Source: an uncultured Labedella sp. (lineage in GTDB: Bacteria > Actinomycetota > Actinomycetes > Actinomycetales > Microbacteriaceae). Taken from it: a stretch of 7,553 nt of DNA. This document shows, one piece after another, positions 1-5,397 of the stretch. The translations under genes and the position numbers were made by a program. Under the pieces are notes generated by a model that was not told the DNA's origin, did no database searches, and saw only the letters and a program-made list of their open reading frames with translations. Within the stretch, counting starts at the first letter, position 1, and each line of letters opens with the position of its first letter. The stretch spans positions 1-7,553 of the forward strand of contig CAKTZW010000079.1 of the NCBI GenBank assembly GCA_934636065.1, read 5' to 3'.

Positions 1-824
1 ACGGCCAGCAGACCCGCCCAGCCCAGCACCGCCGCGACGCGACGGCCCGGGACGATCCGGGAGATGACGACCACGAGGAGGCCCCCGATCGCGAACTCCC
101 ACGCCCGCGCCGGGGTGCTGAAGTACGCGAACGGCTGGTTCACGGACGTGAACCACACCGAGTAGCTGAACGAGGCGACCGCGGTCGCGGCGAGTAGCAC
201 GACCGCGACCCGTCGACCGCGCTCGGCGCCGCGGCGGGCGACGAGCGCCGCCACGAGGAAGACCACGAGCCAGAGGAGGTAGAACTGGCCCTGGATCGAC
301 ATCGCCCAGAAGTGCTGCACGGCGCTGTGCGGCTGGTTCTGATCCAGGTAGTCCACCGACGCGATCGCGAGCTTCCAGTTCTCCACGTACAGCGCCGAGG
401 TGATGATCTCCGTGAACGTGTTCCGCCGCAGGCCCTCGGGGACCACGATCCACGTGACCGCCGCGACGACGAGGAGCACGACGAGGGCGGACGGCAGGAG
501 CCGCCGGGCGAGACGCCCGAGGAACAGACCGGGACGCACCCGCCCGAACCGGGACAGATGACTCAGGAGCGTCGTCGTGATGAGGAAGCCGGAGACGACG
601 AAGAAGACGTCCACCCCGCCGGAGACCCGCCCGATCCAGATGTGGTAGACGGCAACGAGGACCGCCGCGACGGCCCGGAGCCCCTCGATCTCGGGGCGGA
701 AGCGGGAACTCCGCGCCGAAGCAATGGGCGCGTCGGCGGGCGCGCCGGTGGGCGCGGCGTGCTGCTGGACGTCGATCGGGCGCTCCCTGAAAGCGAACGG
801 GCTGCGTTCGCCCGTGGGCACCAT
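1..824 (-). CDS. Acyltransferase-3 (OafA/OatA-like) integral membrane protein, 3' end outside window
   Basis: The window holds the first 274 codons; the gene continues past position 1. After a hydrophilic N-terminus (residues 1-40) comes the family signature FRPEIEGLRAVA (42-53), then YH at 60-61 with the conserved catalytic-type His61, and GGVDVFFVVSGF (69-80). HFWAMSIQGQFYLLW (171-185) corresponds to the H-W-S-L-x-E-Q-F-Y motif, with Gln-Gly where many members have Glu-Glu. AWEFAIGGLL (241-250) is the later conserved W-E block. Several hydrophobic stretches (113-128, 182-195, 206-220, 245-255) fit a polytopic membrane enzyme. Members move acyl groups, usually acetyl, onto surface sugars or peptidoglycan; the real substrate cannot be told, and a C-terminal SGNH domain, if present, lies outside. 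Start: ATG at 824, or GTG two codons upstream at 830; neither has a clear Shine-Dalgarno. It begins 47 nt after the upstream fusion gene on the same strand, so co-transcription is possible. Confidence 0.88.
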   Translation of the reverse strand, partial: MVPTGERSPFAFRERPIDVQQHAAPTGAPADAPIASARSSRFRPEIEGLRAVAAVLVAVYHIWIGRVSGGVDVFFVVSGFLITTTLLSHLSRFGRVRPGLFLGRLARRLLPSALVVLLVVAAVTWIVVPEGLRRNTFTEIITSALYVENWKLAIASVDYLDQNQPHSAVQHFWAMSIQGQFYLLWLVVFLVAALVARRGAERGRRVAVVLLAATAVASFSYSVWFTSVNQPFAYFSTPARAWEFAIGGLLVVVISRIVPGRRVAAVLGWAGLLA

Positions 825-871
825 TGTCACACGCGAGGCGGGGCGTCACCGACGGGTGCGAGCGACGGGTG

Positions 872-1699
872 CTAGCGGCGAGCTTCCGCGGCCCGCGCGC
901 AGTCGATGCAGAGCTCCGCGGTGGGACGGGCGGCGAGGCGGTCCGCCCCGATCGGGCGACCGCAGCGGGCGCAGGTCCCGTACGTCCCCGCCGCCACGCG
1001 CTCGAGAGCCCGGTCGAGTTCGGCGAGCTCGTGCGCCAGTCCCGCGCGGAGCCCCTCCGCTTGCGACCACTGCGCCGAGAGCGTCTCGCCCTCGGGGTCG
1101 TGCTCGTCGTCGTCCGATCCGCTCGACCGCGTCGACCGGATGTCGGCGAGCCGGGCATCCGCGACCCCCGCCTCCCGCAGCAGCGCAGCCCGGCGTTCCT
1201 GGAGGGTCTTCGCCGGCGTCGCGTCGCTCGCGGGCCAGCCGTTGGCCACGCACGCGAGCAGCATCGCCGCATGCTTGCCCGAGCAGTTCATGAAGACGCG
1301 GGAGGGACCGAGGCCGGCCGCGACGGCCTCGTCACGCGCTCGCCGGTCGAGCGGCCAGTCCGCTGGGCACTGCAGCGCCTCCTCGGAGAGGGCGGCGGAG
1401 GCGAGCATCGCCCGGACGACCGACGCATGGCGCGGAGTGCCCGAGTGGCTCGCGGTCGCGAGCGCCGCCTGCTCCTCGCGGAGAGGGACACCGGCGTTGA
1501 GAACCGCCAGCGCCTGGAACGGCTTGAGACTCGATCGGGGGAACACGGGCGACTCGGGCGAACCCAGGCGCTGCACGACCGCACCGTCCGGCGCGATCAC
1601 CACCGCGGAGCCGACATGACGCGACTCGACGAAACCGGACCTCTCGACGACGGCCAACTCGACCGCCTCCGCCGCTGTGAACGTGCCCGTCGCCGACAT
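872..1699 (-). CDS. Truncated L-asparaginase (AnsA/Asparaginase_II type) fused in frame to TraR/DksA zinc-finger protein
   Basis: Residue numbers count from a possible GTG at 1735; the preferred ATG at 1699 is residue 13. Residues ~25-170 are the N-terminal half of a thermolabile/R. etli-type L-asparaginase: RHVGSAVVIAPDG (39-51), FPRSSLKPFQAL (65-76), ASHSG (95-99) and NCSGKHAAM (150-158). By spacing, Ser68/Lys71, Ser96, Cys151 and Lys154 match Ser48/Lys51, Ser80, Cys135 and Lys138 of the R. etli enzyme. The family normally runs ~320-330 residues, and the half carrying the second zinc Cys and the Lys partnering the second Ser is absent. From ~residue 173 to 287 the chain is instead a TraR/DksA protein: helical ERRAALL, acidic DDDEHDPEG (208-216), then CARC (255-258) and CIDC (276-279), a C4 zinc finger. 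That half looks full length and may bind RNA polymerase; asparaginase activity is doubtful. ATG 1699 is chosen because GGAAGG lies 7 nt upstream. No convincing internal start for the DksA half was seen. Confidence 0.85.
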   Translation of the reverse strand: MSATGTFTAAEAVELAVVERSGFVESRHVGSAVVIAPDGAVVQRLGSPESPVFPRSSLKPFQALAVLNAGVPLREEQAALATASHSGTPRHASVVRAMLASAALSEEALQCPADWPLDRRARDEAVAAGLGPSRVFMNCSGKHAAMLLACVANGWPASDATPAKTLQERRAALLREAGVADARLADIRSTRSSGSDDDEHDPEGETLSAQWSQAEGLRAGLAHELAELDRALERVAAGTYGTCARCGRPIGADRLAARPTAELCIDCARAAEARR

Positions 1700-1706
1700 C
1701 GACATC

Positions 1707-1712
1707 CCTTCC
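1707..1712 (-). promoter_or_regulatory. Shine-Dalgarno deciding the start of the asparaginase-DksA fusion
   Basis: On the minus strand GGAAGG ends 7 nt before the ATG at 1699. It sits directly against the in-frame ATG at 1705, too close for that codon to be the start, and downstream of the possible GTG at 1735. This supports initiation at 1699. Confidence 0.6.
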
Positions 1713-1738
1713 GGCCGAGCCCGCCTCGGCGACACTCC

Positions 1739-1744
1739 AGCCTA
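1739..1744 (-). promoter_or_regulatory. Putative -10 hexamer (TAGGCT) for the asparaginase-DksA fusion
   Basis: The minus strand reads TAGGCT, a TANNNT actinobacterial sigma-A-type -10. A transcription start about 6-7 nt downstream (~1732) would give a leader of about 33 nt containing the GGAAGG ribosome site, and would exclude the GTG at 1735 as a start. No clear -35 was seen, so this rests on one hexamer plus geometry. Confidence 0.4.
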
Positions 1745-1808
1745 GCCGCGGAGCGGCGGCGGACGACGCCGGAGACCCGGCGCAGCAGCGTGTGGAACAC
1801 TTGGGGGC

Positions 1809-2285
1809 ATGCTCGGCGAACATCACTACGCTGTCGACATCGACTGGCAGGGGAACCTCGGCACGGGAACGAGCGGATACCGCGACTACTCCCGGAAGGT
1901 CGAGGTGCGTAGCATCGCCGCCGCGCCGATCGCCGGCTCCGCGGACAAGCCGTTCCGCGGCGACCCCGACCGGTGGAACCCCGAGCAGCTGCTTCTCGCG
2001 GCGCTCGCCCAGTGCCACCTGCTGTCCTATCTCTATGCGGCGTCGTCCGCGGGGGTCGTCGTCACCGACTACCGCGACTCCGCCGTCGGCACCCTCCGGG
2101 AGGACGGCGCCTCCGGGGGAGCCATGACCGACGTACTCCTCCGGCCGGTCGTGACCGTGGCGTCCGCCGACATGGTGGAGGCCGCCACCGCCGCGCACGT
2201 CGAGGCCAACAGGCTGTGCTTCATCGCGAACTCGGTCAACTTCCCCGTCCGACACGAACCGACGATCCTCGTCGCCGAGGCCTGA
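1809..2285 (+). CDS. OsmC-family peroxiredoxin
   Basis: This 158-residue protein has the usual length for the family. It opens with HHYAVDIDWQGNLGTGTSGYR (5-25), the N-terminal strand region of actinobacterial OsmC/YhfA-like proteins. The two redox cysteines are Cys69 in LAQCHLLSYL, on the central helix, and Cys137 in NRLCFIANSVNFPV; Glu59 in NPEQLLLAAL lies before the helix. Members reduce organic hydroperoxides in the cytoplasm using a thiol pair, so that role is inferred here. The ATG at 1809 is preceded immediately by a G run (1803-1807), too close to be a standard ribosome site, and no good -10 was found. It is divergent from the asparaginase-DksA gene (about 110 nt between starts) and converges on the plsC-like gene. 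Confidence 0.9.
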   Translation: MLGEHHYAVDIDWQGNLGTGTSGYRDYSRKVEVRSIAAAPIAGSADKPFRGDPDRWNPEQLLLAALAQCHLLSYLYAASSAGVVVTDYRDSAVGTLREDGASGGAMTDVLLRPVVTVASADMVEAATAAHVEANRLCFIANSVNFPVRHEPTILVAEA

Positions 2286-2298
2286 AGCATGGTCCCAT

Positions 2299-2320
2299 CC
2301 CGCCGCCCCCGGGACGCGGG
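2299..2320. terminator. Possible hairpin between convergent osmC-like and plsC-like genes
   Basis: CCCGC (2299-2303) can pair with GCGGG (2316-2320) around a 12-nt loop in the 42-nt gap between the two stop codons. A competing pairing of GTCCC (2292-2296) with GGGAC (2311-2315) also exists. There is no T run on either side. The position is right for a shared terminator, but the stem is short and in GC-rich DNA could be chance. Confidence 0.25.
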
Positions 2321-2327
2321 CCTGGGC

Positions 2328-3092
2328 TCAGAAGCGCTCGGGACGCAGAACCGCTCGCTTGATCTTCTCCACCGCGTCCGCCGGAGGCGCCTCGTTGTAG
2401 GCGTTGGCGAGCTCCTGGCCGCTCAGCGCGTGGATCGCCGCCATGATCTCGTCTGTCGCGAGGCGCCGCGCCTTGCCGGACTCGGCCGGGCCGAAGTGCG
2501 AGACGTCGATCGGCTCGCCGAACCGGACGGTGATGCGCTTGAACCGAGGCCGGTTCGTGCCGACAGGCATGACCTCGTCCGTTCCGACCAACCCGACCGG
2601 GACGACGAGCGCACCCGTGGACAATGCGAGCCACGCGACGCCGGTGCGCCCCCGATACAAGCGGCCGTCGAGAGAACGGGTCCCCTCCGGGTAGATCGCG
2701 AACGCGCTCTCGGTCTCGAGGATCCGGCGGCCCTGGTCGAGCGCGGCCTGCGCCGCCTGGCCCGAAGCGCGGTCGACGCCGACGGCGCCGATCGCTCCGA
2801 AGAAGGTGCGATTGATCCACCCTGACATCCCCGTGCCCTCGAAGTACGAGGACTTCGCGAGGAACTGGACGGGTCGGGGCGCGGCGACGGGGATCGCGAC
2901 GCTGTCGATGAACGAGAGGTGATTGCTCGCGAAGATGACCCGGCCCCGCTTCGGCACGTTGCGGCGGCCCTCGATGTGCGGTCGCCACAGGACCCGGACG
3001 ACAGGACGCAGGAGCGCCCGCCCGAGCCAGTACACGACGCCGGGACGTCCGGTCGCGCCCGGAGCGGGAACGACGGCAGGGGGCTCTGTCAC
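2328..3092 (-). CDS. 1-acyl-sn-glycerol-3-phosphate acyltransferase (PlsC/LPLAT family)
   Basis: Starting at GTG 3092 this is a 254-residue protein, typical of bacterial PlsC. The catalytic block NHLSFID (57-63) gives the H-x4-D pair His58/Asp63. YPEGTRS (134-140) is the phosphate-binding E-G-T-R block, and VVPVGL (163-168) the proline block. A hydrophobic stretch near 19-36 may anchor it to the membrane. PlsC enzymes acylate lysophosphatidic acid to phosphatidic acid at the cytoplasmic face. Actinobacteria carry several paralogues, so the acceptor here is not certain. An in-frame ATG at 3131 would add 13 residues. I prefer GTG 3092 because TACTGT ends exactly 6 nt before it, the geometry of a leaderless transcript, and because neither codon has a ribosome site. 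It is divergent from the FKBP lipoprotein. Confidence 0.88.
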   Translation of the reverse strand: MTEPPAVVPAPGATGRPGVVYWLGRALLRPVVRVLWRPHIEGRRNVPKRGRVIFASNHLSFIDSVAIPVAAPRPVQFLAKSSYFEGTGMSGWINRTFFGAIGAVGVDRASGQAAQAALDQGRRILETESAFAIYPEGTRSLDGRLYRGRTGVAWLALSTGALVVPVGLVGTDEVMPVGTNRPRFKRITVRFGEPIDVSHFGPAESGKARRLATDEIMAAIHALSGQELANAYNEAPPADAVEKIKRAVLRPERF

Positions 3093-3098
3093 GGGACG

Positions 3099-3104
3099 AC
3101 AGTA
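3099..3104 (-). promoter_or_regulatory. Putative leaderless -10 hexamer (TACTGT) for plsC-like gene
   Basis: On the minus strand TACTGT is followed by a 6-nt spacer and then GTG at 3092, so transcription would begin at or next to the first base of the start codon. The same geometry recurs at 4278 and 7061. No -35 consensus is visible. Confidence 0.45.
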
Positions 3105-3218
3105 CGCGGGAAGCCATGCCGCGGGGGGCATGCCGGTGACCGTTGCGCGGCGTGCAGGGTTCCGTCACCTTCGTGAGGCAGGCTGGGGGGACATCGTCCT
3201 CGTCGGAAGTCCTTCAGC

Positions 3219-4232
3219 ATGCGTCGTCGTTCCCTGTCCCTGCTCGCCGCCGTCCCGGCCTCGGTCCTGCTCCTCGCGGGATGCGCCGGCGCGCCGGCCC
3301 CCGGTGCGAGCACCCCGGCTCCGTCCGGAGCCGCGTCGGCGACCTGCGCCGACACCACCACCGGCGACGCCGTCGAGTCCGTCGAGGTGAGCGACGACCT
3401 CGGCACCGCCCCGACGGTCGATATCCCCACCCCCGTCTCCGTCGACACGACGGAACGGCGCGCGGTGGTCGAGGGCGACGGCGACGAGACCCAGCCGGGC
3501 GACACCGTGGGCGTCGAGCTCACCGTCTACGGTGCGGCGACGGGCACCCAGTTCTCCCAGACCGCGTACGGGGAGGGCACCGCCCAGCAGATCACGGTGG
3601 ACGACACGCAGTTCATCCCCGGCCTCGTCCGCACCATCGAATGCGCGACAGTCGGGTCGCGCATGGTGTCGGTCGTCAGCGCGACCGACGCCTTCGGCGA
3701 TCAGGGTTCGCAGGGCGGCGAGGTCGCTCCCGGGGACTCCATCGTGATCGTCGCCGACATCGTCTCCATCCTCCCGACGCAGGCGACCGGCACCCCGGTC
3801 GAACCCACGCCGGGCCTGCCGGAGGTCGAGCTCGACGACTCCGGTGACCCCACCGTCACGATCCCGGACGCCGATCCTCCCGCCGAGCTCCAGCTCGCCC
3901 TGCTCAAGCAGGGCGACGGCGACACCGTCGCGGCCGGGGACAACGTGACCGTCCAGTACGAGGGCGTCATCTGGCGGACGGGTGAGGTCTTCGACGGCAG
4001 CTGGGAGCGCGGTACGCCGTCGTCCTTCAACACGGAGCAGGTCGTGCCCGGCTTCAAGCAGGCCCTCGTCGGTCAGCAGGTGGGCAGCCAGGTGATCGTC
4101 GTGATCCCGCCGGACCAGGGCTATGGCGAGGCCGGCAACGCGCAAGCGGGCATCGAGGGCACCGACACGCTCGTGTTCGTCGTCGATATCCTCGCGACGA
4201 GCACGGTCCCCGCCGCCGGCGGAACCGACTGA
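3219..4232 (+). CDS. Secreted lipoprotein with two FKBP-type peptidyl-prolyl isomerase domains
   Basis: This 337-residue protein begins with an Arg-rich n-region, a hydrophobic core and the lipobox LLAGC (18-22), so Cys22 should be lipidated and the protein anchored outside the membrane. A Pro/Ala/Ser-rich linker follows. Domain 1 (~82-186) has FKBP architecture (VELTVYG 98-104, FIPGLVRTIE 132-141) but lacks the F-D pair and the loop Tyr, so it is probably a weak or structural copy. Domain 2 (~222-325) is closer to canonical: VQYEGVIW (245-252), FDGSW (258-262), VVPGFKQAL (275-283, Phe279 where FKBP12 has Trp59), IPPDQGYGE (296-304) and VFVVDIL (319-325). It should catalyse proline isomerization in exported proteins; clients are unknown. 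The ATG at 3219 has GGAAGT (3205-3210) 8 nt upstream. A 10-bp hairpin follows the stop. Confidence 0.9.
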   Translation: MRRRSLSLLAAVPASVLLLAGCAGAPAPGASTPAPSGAASATCADTTTGDAVESVEVSDDLGTAPTVDIPTPVSVDTTERRAVVEGDGDETQPGDTVGVELTVYGAATGTQFSQTAYGEGTAQQITVDDTQFIPGLVRTIECATVGSRMVSVVSATDAFGDQGSQGGEVAPGDSIVIVADIVSILPTQATGTPVEPTPGLPEVELDDSGDPTVTIPDADPPAELQLALLKQGDGDTVAAGDNVTVQYEGVIWRTGEVFDGSWERGTPSSFNTEQVVPGFKQALVGQQVGSQVIVVIPPDQGYGEAGNAQAGIEGTDTLVFVVDILATSTVPAAGGTD

Positions 4233-4236
4233 CCGG

Positions 4237-4264
4237 GTCGGAGCGGCGGCGCGTCCGCTCCGAC
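4237..4264 (+). terminator. Hairpin terminator after the FKBP lipoprotein gene
   Basis: GTCGGAGCGG (4237-4246) and CCGCTCCGAC (4255-4264) are perfect 10-bp inverted copies around an 8-nt loop, starting 4 nt after the stop codon. There is no T run downstream, which is common for GC-rich actinobacterial terminators. The right arm reaches to 13 nt before the putative dxr -10. Confidence 0.65.
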
Positions 4265-4277
4265 GGCGGCGTCGCGC

Positions 4278-4283
4278 TAGCCT
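4278..4283 (+). promoter_or_regulatory. Putative leaderless -10 hexamer (TAGCCT) for dxr
   Basis: TAGCCT is followed by the 6-nt spacer GACGGT and then ATG at 4290; there is no Shine-Dalgarno. This fits a leaderless dxr mRNA. With a 17-nt spacer the -35 position (4255-4260) would lie inside the right arm of the preceding hairpin, and it does not resemble TTGACA. Confidence 0.5.
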
Positions 4284-4289
4284 GACGGT

Positions 4290-5369
4290 ATGCGTCGCGT
4301 CATCGTCCTCGGCTCCACGGGCTCCATCGGCACCCAGGCGCTCGACGTCATCCGCGCCAACCCGGAGCGCTTCCAAGTAGTCGGGCTCGCCGCCGGGACG
4401 GATGCCGCCTCGCTCGCCGCCCAGGCGGAGGAGTTCGCCGTCGACGAGACCGCGCTCGGAGCGTCGGACGCCGAACGCCTCGTCCGGAACGTCGACGCCG
4501 ACGTCGTCCTCAACGGCATCACCGGCTCGGTGGGTCTCGGACCCACCCTGGCGGCTCTGGAGACCGGGAGGACGCTCGCGCTCGCGAACAAGGAGTCGCT
4601 CATCGTCGGCGGCGATCTCGTGAAGCGGCTCGCGCGTCCCGGCCAGATCACGCCCGTCGACTCCGAGCACTCCGCGATCGCGCAGGCGCTCCGCTCGGGC
4701 GAGGCCGATGAGGTGCGTCGCCTCGTGCTCACCGCGTCGGGTGGGCCGTTCCGCGGCCGGTCGCGGTCCGAGCTCGCCCGGGTGACCCCCGCCGAGGCGC
4801 TCGCGCACCCGACGTGGGACATGGGCCGGGTCGTGACGACGAACTCCGCGACCCTCGTCAACAAGGGACTCGAGGTCATCGAGGCGCACATCCTCTTCGA
4901 CGTGCCCTACGAGCGCATCGACGTCGTCGTCCATCCGCAGTCGATCGTGCACTCGCTCGTCGAGTTCGTCGACGGGTCGTCCATCCTGCAGGCCTCACCG
5001 CCCGACATGCGTCTTCCGATCTCGCTCGGTCTCGACTGGCCGCGCCGGGTCGGCGGCGTCGGTCGTCCGCTCGACTGGACCACCGCGAGCTCCTGGACGT
5101 TCGAGCCGCTCGACGACGAGGCCTTCCCCGCGCTCCGTCTCGCCGAGCAGGTCGGCCGTGCCGGAGCGACGTTCCCCGCCGTGTTCAACGCCGCCAACGA
5201 GGAGGCGGTCGAGGGCTTCCACGACGGCGCGATCGGCTACCTCGACATCGTGGAGACCGTGCGTCGCGTCGTCGAACGGCACGAGGGCGTCGAGGAACTC
5301 TCCCGGGAGGCCCTCGCGGAGGCCGAGGCCTGGGCGCGCTCGACGGCTCGGTCCCTCATCGCGGGCTGA
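4290..5369 (+). CDS. dxr: 1-deoxy-D-xylulose 5-phosphate reductoisomerase
   Basis: This NADPH-dependent enzyme converts DXP to 2-C-methyl-D-erythritol 4-phosphate, the committed step of the MEP isoprenoid pathway, in the cytoplasm. In 359 residues it shows the NADPH loop GSTGSIG (8-14), ANKES (99-103), metal ligands Asp124 and Glu126 in DSEH and Glu195 in NKGLEVIEA, and substrate residues Ser150 in TASGGPF, His173, Ser186, Asn191 and Lys192. These align with E. coli Asp150/Glu152/Glu231, Ser186, His209, Ser222, Asn227 and Lys228. The offset is 26 residues before the metal site and 36 after Ser150, so two surface segments are shorter: one in the NADPH domain (about residues 50-70) and one near 130-145. 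All catalytic residues seen are intact. The start is ATG 4290, leaderless by geometry. It converges with the Mur ligase, with 28 nt between stop codons. Confidence 0.96.
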   Translation: MRRVIVLGSTGSIGTQALDVIRANPERFQVVGLAAGTDAASLAAQAEEFAVDETALGASDAERLVRNVDADVVLNGITGSVGLGPTLAALETGRTLALANKESLIVGGDLVKRLARPGQITPVDSEHSAIAQALRSGEADEVRRLVLTASGGPFRGRSRSELARVTPAEALAHPTWDMGRVVTTNSATLVNKGLEVIEAHILFDVPYERIDVVVHPQSIVHSLVEFVDGSSILQASPPDMRLPISLGLDWPRRVGGVGRPLDWTTASSWTFEPLDDEAFPALRLAEQVGRAGATFPAVFNAANEEAVEGFHDGAIGYLDIVETVRRVVERHEGVEELSREALAEAEAWARSTARSLIAG

Positions 5370-5375
5370 CCCGCG
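5360..5375. terminator. Short perfect hairpin over the dxr stop codon
   Basis: CGCGGG (5360-5365), loop CTGA containing the dxr stop, and CCCGCG (5370-5375) form a 6-bp stem in the junction of two convergent genes. It could stop transcripts from either side, but there is no T run and the stem is short. Confidence 0.3.
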
Positions 5376-5397
5376 CCGCTCCGGGGTGAGCCGGGCG

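Noticed and set aside
1700..1735. GTG at 1735 or ATG at 1705 as the start of the asparaginase-DksA gene
   Set aside because: GTG 1735 lies 3 nt after the likely -10 and would not be transcribed. ATG 1705 touches the GGAAGG ribosome site. ATG 1699 has correct spacing.
1332..2255. 307-codon minus-strand frame spanning the asparaginase and osmC-like genes
   Set aside because: It crosses two well-supported genes and the promoter region between them; its composition is that of a shadow frame.
3135..3169. Inverted pair GGTGAC (3135-3140) and GTCACC (3164-3169) in the divergent plsC/FKBP promoter region
   Set aside because: Only 6 bp with a 23-nt spacer and a mismatch at the next position; expected by chance in DNA of this composition, so not called an operator.
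3165..4952. 595-codon open frame on the minus strand
   Set aside because: It is antisense to the FKBP lipoprotein and dxr, which have clear family motifs. The product is Arg/Asp/Gly/His-rich with no recognisable domain, as expected from GC-rich antisense frames.
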